From positions 4,650,001-4,714,000 of the forward strand of contig NZ_CP032155.1 in the NCBI RefSeq assembly GCF_008329905.1: a stretch of DNA of 64,000 nt, given 5' to 3'. Positions within the stretch are counted from its first letter, which is position 1. The number at the start of each line of letters is the position of its first letter. The notes under the pieces were generated by a model. That model had not been told where the DNA came from and made no database searches. It worked only from the letters and a program-made list of their open reading frames with translations. Of the stretch, positions 24,909 through 34,948 are shown piece after piece. Origin of the DNA: Mycobacterium sp. ELW1 (lineage in GTDB: Bacteria > Actinomycetota > Actinomycetes > Mycobacteriales > Mycobacteriaceae). The position numbers were made by a program, and so were the translations under genes.

Positions 24909-27900
24909 TCGTCCCGCGTCGCTCCGCCTTCTGCCTCCCAGGCGGATTCACCTTCGGTGTCATCGAAATCCTGCACGTCCGTCTCGTCATGGTCGAGCAC
25001 CGCGACGGGGGCGGTTGCCGCCGCGCTCGCGGCCGCCCGCTTGGCGGCTTCGAACTTGACGCGCGGAGGTTTCGCCGGCCACCAGTTGGCGTCACCGACC
25101 AGTACGGCGGCGGCCGGCACCGTGAGCGTGCGCACCAGGAAGGTGTCCAGCAGCAGCCCGACGCCGATCACGAAGCCGATCTGCGCGGCGGTGAGCACGC
25201 TGCTGACCGTGAGGGCCATCATCGATGCCGCGAAGATCAGACCCGCCGAGGTGATCACACCGCCGGTCGCACCGACAGTGCGGATAACTGCCGAGCGCAC
25301 ACCGTACTTCGCCTCGTCGCGGATGCGCGAGATCAACAGCAGGTTGTAGTCGGCGCCGACCGCGACAAGCACCATGAACGCGATTCCCGGTACGCCCCAA
25401 GCCAATTCCTGACCGAGGATGAACTGGAACAGCACGACCCCGATGCCCAGCGCCGCGCCGTAGGACAGCACCACCGAGAGCACCAGATACAGCGGCGCGA
25501 CGATCGCTCGCAGCAGCACCACGAGAATCAGGAAGACCACGATCAGGGTCATGCACAGGATGTAGACGAAGTCGGAGTCGTAGAAGTCCCGGATGTTGGC
25601 GTTGATCGACGAGAAGCCCACCATCGAGATCTCGGAGCCGGCGAGCTGTGTGTTGGGCGTGGCCGCGTTCGCGGTGTTGACGATCAGCTTGGTCTGATCC
25701 ATCGCCTCGGTGCTGAACGGGTTGAGCGCCGTCTGCACCAGGTAGCGCGCCGAGTGGCCGTCCTCGGAGACGAACAGTTTGGCGGCCTTCTTGAACTCCT
25801 CCATCGTCAACACCTGCGGCGGGATGTAGAACCCCGACATCGGCGGATCGGCCGCCTCCCGCTTCATCGCCAACAGGAACGACGACGCCTGGTCCAGCCC
25901 CTGCCCCAGGTTGCGGGTCTGGTCGACCAAGGTCTGAACACCCACGGCGAGTTGGCGACTCGAGTCGGCGAGCGTGTTCACGCCGGTGACCGCATCGTTG
26001 AGTTTCTTCTCGACCCCGCCGGGTTGGCCGACGCCGAGTGAGCGCGCGGCCGACGTCACTTTCTTGACGTTCTGGCTCAGGTCGTGGACGGCCTCGTCGA
26101 GCTTTTGCGATCCGTCGGTCTTGGAGAGTTCCCGAGCGAATTCCTCGATGGACTTCACGGCCGGGGTGTTGGCGACGTCGACGATCTTCTGCAGATCCGA
26201 CCGTGAGTTGACGCAGGCGGGATCCGCGTCGCACACCGGAGAGACGTTGAGCGCGTTGAGCATCGGCGCAGCCCAATCGCCGATGCCCGTGACTCGCAGA
26301 ATGGTCAGCCCCAATGAGTCGCCCAGCGAGCGCATGCTGGTGACCAACGACGCGGTCTTGTCGATCTGGTCCAGAGTCTTGGCTCCGCCGTACTTCTGCG
26401 ACATGGTGTCCAGCGCACTGGTCAACCCGCGCACGCTGGCTATCGATCCGACCACCTGGGTGCGGATCTGGCCGAGAACGTCGGCCATCTTGCCGGCACC
26501 GCCGGAGAGCAAGGTGAGGTTGTCGTCGTTGGTGCTGATCAGGTTGGACGCATCACCGAGCTTGGTGCCGACTTCACCGGCCTGATAGGTGGTCTTGGCC
26601 TGCTCGAGCACCTCCCCGGTCGGGCGGGTGATTCCGCGCACCAGATCGATGTCGGGCAGCTGGGCGATGCGCGCGGCCATCTGTTCCATGTCGGCCAGCG
26701 CCTTCGGGGTGCGCAGATCGTTCGGGGACTGGATGAAGAGGAACTGCTGCAGCGTGCTGCTGATGGGGAAGTGTTTGTCCATCACCTCGTAGGCGCGGTT
26801 GCTCGCGGAGTCCTGCGGCAGGTTCTTGCGGTCGTCGTAGTTGAACTTCATCAGCGATGTGGTGGCGGCCAGCGCCCCCAGGATCACCACGCTGGTCGCC
26901 AGCAACGCGACCGGCCGACGGACCACCATCACCCCGGAGCGGCGCCAGAATCGCCCGGTGATGTCGCGCCGCTGCTTGATCCATCCCCGCCGGCCGGCCA
27001 GCACGATGAAGGCCGGCAACAAGGTGATCGACGCGAGGAAGCCCACCACGATCGTCACCGTCAGGGCGGGCCCGACGGTGGAGAAGATGGCCAGTTTGGT
27101 GAAGGACATCCCGAGGAACGTCAGCGCGACGGTGCCCGCCGAGCCGGCGATCACCTCGCCGATGGTGACCAGGGCTTCGACGAGGGCGTCGTCGGAGGCC
27201 ATTCCGGTCTTGGTGAGTTCCTGATAGCGGCTGTAGAGGAAGACGCCGTAGTCGATGCCGGCGCCCATGATCATGCCGACCATCAACATCATGGTCTGTG
27301 GGCCCAGGCCAAGACCCAGCTCACCGAGGCCGGCCACGATCTGCTGGGCGACCACCAGGGAAATGCCGATGGTGATCAATGGCATCAGCATCGCGATCAG
27401 ACTTCGATACACCAGCAGCAGGATCGAGAACACCAAGCCCACCGTGGCGACTTCGATCATGTGCTGATCGCGGGCGCCGATGACGTTCATATCCTCGATG
27501 GTCGAGGCGCCACCCACCACATTGACCTGCAGCGACGAGCCCTTCGCCGCGTCCTGGACGGTGTTGATGACGTGGCGATACGACTCTTGGCCGTCCGGGG
27601 CGCCCATGGTGCCCGTCATGCTGACCGGCAGGTTCCAGGCCTTCCCGTCCTTGCTGGTCATCACCTCTTTCAGTTCGGGCGTGCGCACGAAGTCCTGGAG
27701 CGACGACACGTTCTTGGTGTCGTCCTTGAGGTTGTCGACGATCCGCCGGTACGTATCCTCGTCGGCCGGGGTCAGGCCGTTCTCATTGCTGAGGATGATC
27801 GCCGCGAAATTGCCCGCATCGGCTTCGTGAAAAGCGCCCTGCATCTTCTTGACGGAGATCAGCACCGGGGCGTCTTTGGGCAGGAAATCCGGCGGGTTGC

Positions 27901-28060
27901 GGGCCGCGACAACAGCCAGTGGAGTGATCAGGGCCAGCAGCGCACCGGCCAGAACGAGCCAAGCAGCGATCACGAGCAGAGGGTGGCGAACGATCACCCG
28001 ACCCAAGCCCGTGAGGAGCTTATGTGGTGACACGCCCCTCAAAACGGCGCGCTTGGACAT
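24905..28060 (-). CDS. mmpL: MmpL-family RND lipid transporter
   Basis: 1051 aa from ATG 28060 (a GTG lies one codon upstream). Twelve membrane helices in the MmpL arrangement: TM1 VIAAWLVLAGALLALITPLAV, a first periplasmic domain (residues 60-200), TM2-6, a large second periplasmic domain (about 400-740) with long helical stretches, then TM7-12. The proton-relay Asp-Tyr pairs are present: MGAGIDYGVFLYSRYQE in TM4 and VAVGADYNLLLISRIRDEAK in TM10. C-terminal tail acidic. MmpL proteins export lipids or siderophores to the outer membrane. No MmpS partner gene is adjacent. Cargo unknown; convergent neighbours suggest a locally made compound. Confidence 0.93.
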   Translation of the reverse strand: MSKRAVLRGVSPHKLLTGLGRVIVRHPLLVIAAWLVLAGALLALITPLAVVAARNPPDFLPKDAPVLISVKKMQGAFHEADAGNFAAIILSNENGLTPADEDTYRRIVDNLKDDTKNVSSLQDFVRTPELKEVMTSKDGKAWNLPVSMTGTMGAPDGQESYRHVINTVQDAAKGSSLQVNVVGGASTIEDMNVIGARDQHMIEVATVGLVFSILLLVYRSLIAMLMPLITIGISLVVAQQIVAGLGELGLGLGPQTMMLMVGMIMGAGIDYGVFLYSRYQELTKTGMASDDALVEALVTIGEVIAGSAGTVALTFLGMSFTKLAIFSTVGPALTVTIVVGFLASITLLPAFIVLAGRRGWIKQRRDITGRFWRRSGVMVVRRPVALLATSVVILGALAATTSLMKFNYDDRKNLPQDSASNRAYEVMDKHFPISSTLQQFLFIQSPNDLRTPKALADMEQMAARIAQLPDIDLVRGITRPTGEVLEQAKTTYQAGEVGTKLGDASNLISTNDDNLTLLSGGAGKMADVLGQIRTQVVGSIASVRGLTSALDTMSQKYGGAKTLDQIDKTASLVTSMRSLGDSLGLTILRVTGIGDWAAPMLNALNVSPVCDADPACVNSRSDLQKIVDVANTPAVKSIEEFARELSKTDGSQKLDEAVHDLSQNVKKVTSAARSLGVGQPGGVEKKLNDAVTGVNTLADSSRQLAVGVQTLVDQTRNLGQGLDQASSFLLAMKREAADPPMSGFYIPPQVLTMEEFKKAAKLFVSEDGHSARYLVQTALNPFSTEAMDQTKLIVNTANAATPNTQLAGSEISMVGFSSINANIRDFYDSDFVYILCMTLIVVFLILVVLLRAIVAPLYLVLSVVLSYGAALGIGVVLFQFILGQELAWGVPGIAFMVLVAVGADYNLLLISRIRDEAKYGVRSAVIRTVGATGGVITSAGLIFAASMMALTVSSVLTAAQIGFVIGVGLLLDTFLVRTLTVPAAAVLVGDANWWPAKPPRVKFEAAKRAAASAAATAPVAVLDHDETDVQDFDDTEGESAWEAEGGATRDD

Positions 28061-28223
28061 CACACCAAGTTACATCGCACCGATCGGCCCAGACGTATCA
28101 CGAGGTGGCGGGACAATTCGTGGCGGATGCCGGTCCGCGAATCGGATCGTACGCCCGGTTGGCGGACTGCGCCCGGCACGCGGGCCGCCATGCCACCATG
28201 GAGCAAACAAGGAGGAGCCCGTC

Positions 28224-28550
28224 ATGAGCCTCACGACAGCAGCGGCCGGCGTGCTGATCGCCCTGACTGTGACCGGCGCTCCCGTTCCCCTGGACGAACC
28301 GGACCCGGATCTGCCCACCGGGCCCAACGATCCCGCGTGCCTGCAGTTTCCCGGCTATGCCGCATGCCAGGGCGGCCCCTACTGGCAGGGACCCCCGACC
28401 GGTCCGCTCGACCCTCAGTGCAGCGCGATGCCCGGCGACGCAGCGTGCGTGGGCAGTCCGTTCACGCCGCCGGCACCACCGCCACCGCCCCCGGCACCGA
28501 TGCCCCCGCCACCGATGCCGCACATGCCCGAGATGCCGGGCCACATCTAG
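28224..28550 (+). CDS. Small exported Cys/Pro-rich protein with a two-copy motif
   Basis: 108 aa from ATG 28224, with GGAGG 9 bp upstream. An N-terminal hydrophobic segment (LTTAAAGVLIALTVTGAP) looks like a signal peptide. The mature part contains two copies of DPxC-x3-P-x2-AAC-x-G-x-P-aromatic: DPACLQFPGYAACQGGPY and DPQCSAMPGDAACVGSPF. It ends in a Pro/Met-rich tail. Four cysteines suggest two disulfides. It stands where M. tuberculosis has Rv3312A (mtp, curli-like pilin), next to add, and shares the Cys/Pro-rich small secreted style but not clear sequence identity. Function not known. Confidence 0.65.
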   Translation: MSLTTAAAGVLIALTVTGAPVPLDEPDPDLPTGPNDPACLQFPGYAACQGGPYWQGPPTGPLDPQCSAMPGDAACVGSPFTPPAPPPPPPAPMPPPPMPHMPEMPGHI

Positions 28551-28556
28551 GCCGCC

Positions 28557-29645
28557 TCAGCCGATCAAGACCGCATAGCGCGGTTTGATCACCTCGTCGA
28601 TGATGGCCAGCCGCTCATCGAAGTGGATGAACGCCGATTTCATCGCGTTGATGGTGAACCGCTCGAGATCGCTCCACCCGTAGCCGAACGCATCGACCAG
28701 CCGGGCCATCTCCTGACTCATGGTGGTGTCGCTCATCAGGCGGTTGTCGGTGTTGACGGTGACGCGGAACCGCAGCCGTGCGAGCAGGTCGAAGGGATGG
28801 CTGGCGATGCTCGTCACCGCGCCGGTCTGGACGTTGGAACTCGGGCACAGCTCGAGCGGGATTCGCTTGTCGCGCAGGATTGCCGCCAGCGGGCCCAGCC
28901 GCGCCGTGCCGTCCGGCCTCACCTCGATGTCGTCGACGATGCGTACACCGTGGCCCAGCCGGTCGGCCCCACAGTAGGCCAGCGCCTCGTGGATGGACGG
29001 CAGGCCGAATGCCTCACCGGCGTGAATCGTGAAGCGCGCGTTGTTACTTCGCATGTACTCGAACGCATCGAGGTGGCGGGTGGGCGGATAACCCGCCTCC
29101 GCACCGGCGATGTCGAACCCGACCACCCCCTTGTCGCGGAACCGGATCGCCAGCGCGGCGATCTCCCGCGATCGCGCGGCGTGGCGCATCGCGGTCACGA
29201 GGCAGCGCACCACGATCGGGCGCCCGGCGGCTGCCGCGGCCTTCTCCCCGTCGGCGAAGCCGGCCAGCACCGCGTCGACCACCGCGTCGAGAGAGAGCCC
29301 GCCGTCGATGTGCAGTTCCGGGGCGAACCGCACCTCGGCGTACACCACGTTGTCGGCCGCCAGATCCTCCACGCATTCGAACGCCACCCGATGTAGGGAC
29401 TCAGGGGTCTGCATGACGGCGACGGTGTGGGCGAAGGGTTCGAGGTAGCGCACCAGCGACCCGCTGTGCGCGGCGGTGCGGAAGAACTCGGCCAATCCGG
29501 CCTCGTCGGTGGCCGGCAACCCGTCGTACCCGATCTGGCCGGCGATATCGAGGACGGTCGCCGGACGCAGACCGCCGTCGAGGTGGTCGTGCAGCAGTGC
29601 CTTGGGTGCTCGGCCGATCATCTCCAGCGTCAACGGTGTGGTCAT
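28557..29645 (-). CDS. add: Adenosine deaminase
   Basis: 362 aa. Zinc and catalytic residues are in the expected motifs: [14 protein letters not shown] (HxH), [10 protein letters not shown] (His/Glu), [11 protein letters not shown] and the late [10 protein letters not shown] (Asp). It deaminates adenosine and deoxyadenosine to inosine forms in purine salvage. It is the last gene of a coupled operon with deoA and cdd (ATGA overlap with deoA). The partner enzyme purine nucleoside phosphorylase is broken elsewhere in this window. Confidence 0.95.
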   Translation of the reverse strand: MTTPLTLEMIGRAPKALLHDHLDGGLRPATVLDIAGQIGYDGLPATDEAGLAEFFRTAAHSGSLVRYLEPFAHTVAVMQTPESLHRVAFECVEDLAADNVVYAEVRFAPELHIDGGLSLDAVVDAVLAGFADGEKAAAAAGRPIVVRCLVTAMRHAARSREIAALAIRFRDKGVVGFDIAGAEAGYPPTRHLDAFEYMRSNNARFTIHAGEAFGLPSIHEALAYCGADRLGHGVRIVDDIEVRPDGTARLGPLAAILRDKRIPLELCPSSNVQTGAVTSIASHPFDLLARLRFRVTVNTDNRLMSDTTMSQEMARLVDAFGYGWSDLERFTINAMKSAFIHFDERLAIIDEVIKPRYAVLIG

Positions 29646-30931
29646 CGGGCGATCCGATCGATGATGAGCGGGCGTGACTTCGGTGGAACAGCGTCGACGA
29701 CGGAGAAGGCACCGTCCAGCTCGCCCATCGCGGCGGGGATCCGCTCCGGGGTGTCGGTGTACAGGGTGAACAGCGGCTCACCTGCGCTGACCGGCTCACC
29801 CGGCCTGCGGTGGATGCGCACGCCGGCGCCGAATTGCACAGGCTGACCCGGGGCGGCCCGGCCCGCGCCGAGTCGCCAGACGGCAAGCCCCATCGCCAAT
29901 GCGTCGATGTCACCCATTGTGCCGCCTCGGGGCGCCGGCACGGTCTCGGAATGGGCACCGATCGGAAGCTGTGCGTGAACGTCGCCGCCCTGCGCGGTGA
30001 CCAGCGCGCGGAAACGATCCATCGCGGTGCCATCGCGCAGCGTCTCGGCCGGATCGCGACCGTCGATGCCGGCCAGCTCCAGCATCTCCCCGGCCAGCCG
30101 GACCGTCAGCTCCACGACGTCGTCGGGTCCGCCGCCGGCCAGCACCTCCAGTGACTCGGCGACCTCCAGGGCATTGCCGACTGTGCGACCGAGTGGGACG
30201 TCCATGTTGGTCAGGACGGCAACGGTCGGCACCCCGTGGGCCAGGCCCAGCTCCACCATGGTGGCCGCCAGTTCCCTCGACTCCTCTTCCGTTTTCAAGA
30301 AGGCACCGCGGCCGACCTTCACGTCGAGCACCAGCGCGTCGGCACCTTCCGCCAGCTTCTTGCTCATCACCGAGCTGGCGATCAACGGCAGCGACTCCAC
30401 CGTGCCGGTGACATCCCGCAGCGCGTAGATCTTCCGGTCCGCGGGCGCCAGCTCGCCGGCGGCGAAGATCGCCGCACCGATCTCGGACAACTGCTGGCGC
30501 ACTTGGGCTTTGGATATCTCGGCGGTGAACCCCGGAATCGACTCCAGCTTGTCCAGGGTGCCGCCGGTGTGCCCGAGTCCCCGGCCGGCGGCCTGCGGAA
30601 CCGCCGCACCGCAGGCCGCGATGACGGGTACCAGCGGAATGGTGATCTTGTCGCCCACACCGCCGGTCGAATGTTTGTCCACCGTCGGGCGGCCCAGATC
30701 GCTGAAGTCCAGGCGCTCACCGGAGGCGATCATCGCGGTGGTCCACCGGGAGATCTCGCCACGATCCATGCCGCGCAGGAAGATCGCCATCAGCAGCGCC
30801 GACATCTGTTCGTCGGCGACCCCGCCATGGGTGTAGGCGTCGATCACCCAGTCGATGGCCGCGTCGCTCAACCGGCCACCGTCACGTTTGACCCGGATGA
30901 CCGTCGGCGCATCGAATGTGAACTGCGTCAC
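29642..30931 (-). CDS. deoA: Thymidine phosphorylase
   Basis: 429 aa, GTG start 30931. Signatures: [20 protein letters not shown] (phosphate-binding), [47 protein letters not shown] and [10 protein letters not shown]. It cleaves thymidine with phosphate to thymine and deoxyribose-1-phosphate. Overlaps cdd upstream (GTGA) and add downstream (ATGA), so the three are made from one message. Confidence 0.95.
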   Translation of the reverse strand: MTQFTFDAPTVIRVKRDGGRLSDAAIDWVIDAYTHGGVADEQMSALLMAIFLRGMDRGEISRWTTAMIASGERLDFSDLGRPTVDKHSTGGVGDKITIPLVPVIAACGAAVPQAAGRGLGHTGGTLDKLESIPGFTAEISKAQVRQQLSEIGAAIFAAGELAPADRKIYALRDVTGTVESLPLIASSVMSKKLAEGADALVLDVKVGRGAFLKTEEESRELAATMVELGLAHGVPTVAVLTNMDVPLGRTVGNALEVAESLEVLAGGGPDDVVELTVRLAGEMLELAGIDGRDPAETLRDGTAMDRFRALVTAQGGDVHAQLPIGAHSETVPAPRGGTMGDIDALAMGLAVWRLGAGRAAPGQPVQFGAGVRIHRRPGEPVSAGEPLFTLYTDTPERIPAAMGELDGAFSVVDAVPPKSRPLIIDRIAR

Positions 30932-31341
30932 GGCTTTTCCCGTTCCACCCGGGCCAGGTCATCGGGGCCGAACGCGTCGGGCAACAGCTCGGCCAGCAGG
31001 CGCGGGCCCTGCGCGTGATCGACGAGCAGCTCCGGCCCACCGTGCTCGAGCAACAGTTGACGACATCGCCCGCAGGGCATCAGGGCGGCCCCGGTGGCGT
31101 CGACGACGGCCACCGCCCGCAGTCGTCCGCCGCCGCCGGATACCAGTGCGCAGACCACCGCGCACTCGGCACAGAGACCTAGGCCATATGAGACATTCTC
31201 CACATTGCAGCCGGTGACCACGCGACCGTCATCGACCAGCGCCGCCGCCCCGACGGGGAACCCGGAATACGGCGCGTAGGCGCGAGCAGCAACCTCGATT
31301 GCTTTGTCGCGCAGCGATTTCCATTCGATTTCAGTGGTCAT
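30928..31341 (-). CDS. cdd: Cytidine deaminase
   Basis: 137 aa from ATG 31341. The catalytic and zinc sites are CNVENVSYGLGLCAECA (Cys/Glu) and LMPCGRCRQLL (two Cys). YAPYSGFPVGAAALVDDG is the nucleoside pocket. It deaminates cytidine and deoxycytidine. First gene of the nucleoside salvage operon, divergent from sdhC across 183 bp. The longer upstream frame is antisense to sdh genes and was rejected. Confidence 0.94.
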   Translation of the reverse strand: MTTEIEWKSLRDKAIEVAARAYAPYSGFPVGAAALVDDGRVVTGCNVENVSYGLGLCAECAVVCALVSGGGGRLRAVAVVDATGAALMPCGRCRQLLLEHGGPELLVDHAQGPRLLAELLPDAFGPDDLARVEREKP

Positions 31342-31524
31342 GCGTCGCGCACCACACCCGTACTGAATGCATTCACCAACCGCCTCGCCCCGCTCGTCAC
31401 CCACCGGCCACACCGGCCGAACAGGCCGAAAAGCCGCATCTTGTCCCTGCACCGTAATTCTTTCGACCGTACAAACGGAGTTAGAGTCCAATCCATAACG
31501 CAACGATGGTGTTGGAGGCGCTGA

Positions 31525-31947
31525 ATGAGTACAGCGGCACCGGTCGTGCCGGCCCCGCGCGACAAGTCGACGAGGCGACGGCGCACCCTTTACCGCGGTG
31601 ACCCCGGAATGTGGTCGTGGGTGCTGCATCGCATCACCGGGACCACGATCTTCTTCTTCCTCTTCGTCCACGTCCTGGACACCGCGCTGGTACGGGTCAG
31701 CCCGCAGGCCTACAACGAGGTCGTCGAGACCTACAAGACTCCGATCATCGGCCTGATGGAAATCGGCCTGGTGGCCGCGTTGCTCTATCACGCACTCAAC
31801 GGCGTGCGGATCATCCTGATCGACTTCTGGTGGAAGGGCCCGCGCTATCAGCGGCAGATGCTGTGGGGTGTGGCCGCGGTCTGGCTGCTGGTGATGGTGC
31901 CTTCCCTGGTGATCATCGGCATGCACATGGCGGAGCGGTTCCTGTGA
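31525..31947 (+). CDS. sdhC: Succinate dehydrogenase cytochrome b556 subunit
   Basis: 140 aa, ATG 31525, with GGAGG 6 bp upstream. Three membrane helices; RGDPGMWSWVLHRITGTTIFFFLFVHVLDT carries the SxxHRxTG motif and a haem-ligand histidine in FVHV; YHALNGVRIILIDF is the second conserved stretch. First gene of sdhCDAB; corresponds to Rv3316. Anchors the complex and forms the quinone site together with SdhD. Confidence 0.94.
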   Translation: MSTAAPVVPAPRDKSTRRRRTLYRGDPGMWSWVLHRITGTTIFFFLFVHVLDTALVRVSPQAYNEVVETYKTPIIGLMEIGLVAALLYHALNGVRIILIDFWWKGPRYQRQMLWGVAAVWLLVMVPSLVIIGMHMAERFL

Positions 31948-32405
31948 CCGCGCCCGAGAGCCGGCTGGGACCGCCCGCTCCGATCATGGAACGCAGCCAC
32001 GACCGCCCGGCCGGGCTGGACAATCCACGCACTCCGCGCCGGCGGTCCGGCATGCCGAACTTCGAGAAGTACGCCTGGCTGTTCATGCGGTTCTCCGGCG
32101 TCGTCCTGATCTTCCTGGCGCTGGGTCACCTGTTCATCGGGCTGATGTGGGACGGCGGCGTCTACCGGATCGACTTCAACTACGTCGCCCAGCGCTGGGC
32201 CTCGCCGTTCTGGCAGACCTGGGACCTGCTGCTGCTGTGGCTGGCTCAGCTGCACGGCGGCAACGGGATCCGCACGATCATCGGCGACTACGCCCGCAAG
32301 GACTCCACCAAGTTCTGGCTGAACTCCTTGCTGGTGATCTCGATGCTCATCACGTTGGTGGTGGGCACCTACGTCCTGCTCACCTTCGATCCCAACATCT
32401 CCTAG
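31944..32405 (+). CDS. sdhD: Succinate dehydrogenase membrane anchor subunit
   Basis: 153 aa from GTG 31944, overlapping the sdhC stop (GTGA). About 40 soluble residues precede three helices: YAWLFMRFSGVVLIFLALGHLFIGLMW, WDLLLLWLAQLHGGNGIRTIIGDYA and LLVISMLITLVVGTYVLLTF. The histidine in LALGH is a likely haem ligand. Partner of SdhC. Confidence 0.92.
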   Translation: MTAPESRLGPPAPIMERSHDRPAGLDNPRTPRRRSGMPNFEKYAWLFMRFSGVVLIFLALGHLFIGLMWDGGVYRIDFNYVAQRWASPFWQTWDLLLLWLAQLHGGNGIRTIIGDYARKDSTKFWLNSLLVISMLITLVVGTYVLLTFDPNIS

Positions 32406-32423
32406 AAGCACTTCGAGGCGAAA

Positions 32424-34178
32424 ATGATTACCGAACACCGCTACGACGTGGTCATCGTCGGGGCAGGCGGGGCCGGCATGCGCGCCGCCGTCGAAGCCGG
32501 CCCCCGGGCGCGGACCGCGGTGCTGACCAAGCTGTACCCCACCCGGTCGCACACCGGCGCCGCCCAGGGCGGCATGTGCGCGGCGCTGGCCAATGTCGAA
32601 GAGGACAACTGGGAGTGGCACACCTTCGACACGGTCAAGGGCGGCGACTACCTCGCCGACCAGGACGCCGTCGAGATCATGTGCAAAGAAGCCATCGACG
32701 CGGTGCTCGATCTCGAGAAGATGGGCATGCCGTTCAACCGCACCCCGGAAGGACGCATCGACCAGCGCCGCTTCGGCGGGCACACCCGCGATCACGGCAA
32801 GGCTCCGGTGCGCCGGGCGTGCTACGCCGCCGACCGCACCGGCCACATGATCCTGCAGACGCTGTACCAAAACTGCGTCAAGCATGATGTGGAGTTCTTC
32901 AACGAGTTCTATGCCCTCGACCTGGTGCTGACCGAGACCCCCAGCGGGCCGGTGGCCAGCGGTGTGGTGGCGTACGAACTCGCCACCGGCGACATCCACG
33001 TCTTCCACGCCAAGGCCGTCGTGTTCGCCACCGGCGGCTCGGGCCGGATGTACAAGACCACCTCCAACGCCCACACGCTGACCGGCGACGGCCTTGGCAT
33101 CGTCTTCCGCAAGGGACTCCCCTTGGAGGACATGGAGTTTCACCAGTTCCACCCGACGGGCCTGGCCGGCTTGGGGATTCTCATCTCCGAAGCCGTCCGC
33201 GGCGAGGGCGGCCGGTTGCTGAATGGCGAAGGCGAGCGCTTCATGGAGCGCTACGCCCCCACCATCGTCGACCTGGCGCCACGCGACATCGTCGCCCGCT
33301 CGATGGTTCTCGAGGTGCTGGAGGGCCGCGGCGCCGGACCACACAAGGACTACGTCTACATCGACGTCCGCCACCTCGGCGCGGATGTGCTGGAAGCCAA
33401 GCTGCCCGACATCACCGAGTTCGCCCGCACCTACCTCGGCGTGGATCCGGTGAAGGAACTGGTGCCGGTCTACCCCACCTGCCACTACGTGATGGGCGGC
33501 ATCCCGACCACGATCACCGGACAGGTGTTGCGGGACAACAACACCACGGTGCCTGGCCTCTACGCCGCAGGCGAATGCGCGTGCGTGTCGGTGCACGGCG
33601 CCAACCGCCTGGGCACCAACTCGCTGCTGGACATCAACGTCTTCGGCCGTCGCGCCGGAATCTCGGCCGCCAACTACGCCCTCGGCCACGACTTCGTCGA
33701 CCTGCCCGAGCAGCCGGCCGGCATGGTGGTGAACTGGGTCTCCGACATCCTCAGCGAGCACGGCAACGAGCGGGTGGCCGACATCCGCAGTGCACTGCAG
33801 CAGTCGATGGACAACAACGCCGCGGTGTTCCGCACCGAGGAGACCCTCAAGCAGGCACTGACCGACATCCATTCCCTCAAGGAGCGCTACGCCCGAATCA
33901 GCGTGCACGACAAGGGAAAGCGGTACAACAGCGACCTGCTCGAGGCCATCGAGCTGGGCTTCCTGCTGGAACTGGCCGAGGTCACCGTCGTCGGCGCGTT
34001 GAACCGCAAGGAATCCCGCGGCGGCCATGCCCGGGAGGACTACCCCAACCGCGACGACACCAACTACATGCGGCACACGATGGCGTACAAGGAAGGCCAT
34101 GAGCTCCTCAGCGACATCCGGCTGGACTACAAGCCCGTCGTGCAGACCCGTTACGAGCCGATGGAGCGCAAGTATTAA
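32424..34178 (+). CDS. sdhA: Succinate dehydrogenase flavoprotein subunit
   Basis: 584 aa. VVIVGAGGAGMRAAVEAG (FAD), TRSHTGAAQGGMCAAL with the histidine that binds FAD covalently, HQFHPTGL, RDIVARSM, and GANRLGTNSLLDINVFGRRAG at the C-terminal FAD site. It oxidises succinate to fumarate on the inner face of the membrane. Overlaps sdhB by one base (TAATG). Confidence 0.96.
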   Translation: MITEHRYDVVIVGAGGAGMRAAVEAGPRARTAVLTKLYPTRSHTGAAQGGMCAALANVEEDNWEWHTFDTVKGGDYLADQDAVEIMCKEAIDAVLDLEKMGMPFNRTPEGRIDQRRFGGHTRDHGKAPVRRACYAADRTGHMILQTLYQNCVKHDVEFFNEFYALDLVLTETPSGPVASGVVAYELATGDIHVFHAKAVVFATGGSGRMYKTTSNAHTLTGDGLGIVFRKGLPLEDMEFHQFHPTGLAGLGILISEAVRGEGGRLLNGEGERFMERYAPTIVDLAPRDIVARSMVLEVLEGRGAGPHKDYVYIDVRHLGADVLEAKLPDITEFARTYLGVDPVKELVPVYPTCHYVMGGIPTTITGQVLRDNNTTVPGLYAAGECACVSVHGANRLGTNSLLDINVFGRRAGISAANYALGHDFVDLPEQPAGMVVNWVSDILSEHGNERVADIRSALQQSMDNNAAVFRTEETLKQALTDIHSLKERYARISVHDKGKRYNSDLLEAIELGFLLELAEVTVVGALNRKESRGGHAREDYPNRDDTNYMRHTMAYKEGHELLSDIRLDYKPVVQTRYEPMERKY

Positions 34179-34948
34179 TGACGATCGCACCTGACGTTAA
34201 AGAGCCCGCCCTGCCGCCGATCCCGGACGGGGCGGTGATGGTGACGCTGAAGATCGCGCGGTTCAACCCTGAGGATCCCGACAGCGCCGGCTACCAGAGC
34301 TTCCGGGTGCCGTGCCTGCCGAGCGACCGGCTGCTGAACCTGCTGATCTATGTGAAGAGCTATCTGGACGGCACGCTGACCTTCCGCCGCTCCTGCGCCC
34401 ACGGGGTGTGCGGATCGGATGCGATGCGGATCAACGGCGTCAACCGGCTGGCGTGCAAGGTCCTGATGCGCGACCTGTTGCCCAAGAAGGACAAGCCGCT
34501 CACCATCACCATCGAGCCGATCCGCGGCCTGGCCGTGGAGAAGGACCTCGTGGTCAACATGGAGCCGTTCTTCGACGCCTACCGCGCGGTGAAGCCCTAC
34601 CTGATCACCTCGGGCAATGCGCCCACGCGGGAACGCATTCAGAGCCCGACCGATCGGGCCCGCTACGACGACACCACCAAGTGCATCCTCTGCGCGTGCT
34701 GCACCACCAGCTGCCCGGTGTACTGGAGCGAGGGGTCGTACTTCGGGCCTGCCGCGATCGTGAACGCGCACCGGTTCATCTTCGACAGCCGCGACGAGGG
34801 CGCCGCCGAGCGCCTCGACATCCTCAACGACGTCGACGGCGTCTGGCGCTGCCGCACCACGTTCAACTGCACCGACGCCTGCCCGCGCGGCATCGAGGTG
34901 ACCAAGGCCATCCAGGAGGTCAAGCGCGCGTTGATGTTCGCGCGCTGA
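34178..34948 (+). CDS. sdhB: Succinate dehydrogenase iron-sulfur subunit
   Basis: 256 aa. Three clusters are visible: [2Fe-2S] ligands in SCAHGVCGSDAMRI and LACK, [4Fe-4S] in CILCACCTTSCPVYW, and [3Fe-4S] in CRTTFNCTDACPRGIEVTKAI. It passes electrons from SdhA to the membrane quinone. The last 29 bp overlap the 3' end of the convergent acyl-CoA synthetase gene. Confidence 0.96.
   Translation: MTIAPDVKEPALPPIPDGAVMVTLKIARFNPEDPDSAGYQSFRVPCLPSDRLLNLLIYVKSYLDGTLTFRRSCAHGVCGSDAMRINGVNRLACKVLMRDLLPKKDKPLTITIEPIRGLAVEKDLVVNMEPFFDAYRAVKPYLITSGNAPTRERIQSPTDRARYDDTTKCILCACCTTSCPVYWSEGSYFGPAAIVNAHRFIFDSRDEGAAERLDILNDVDGVWRCRTTFNCTDACPRGIEVTKAIQEVKRALMFAR

Noticed and set aside
31848..34190. 780-codon open frame antisense to sdhD and sdhA
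   Set aside because: Rich in Val/Gly/His/Arg with no family match I can see; the opposite strand carries a textbook sdh operon.
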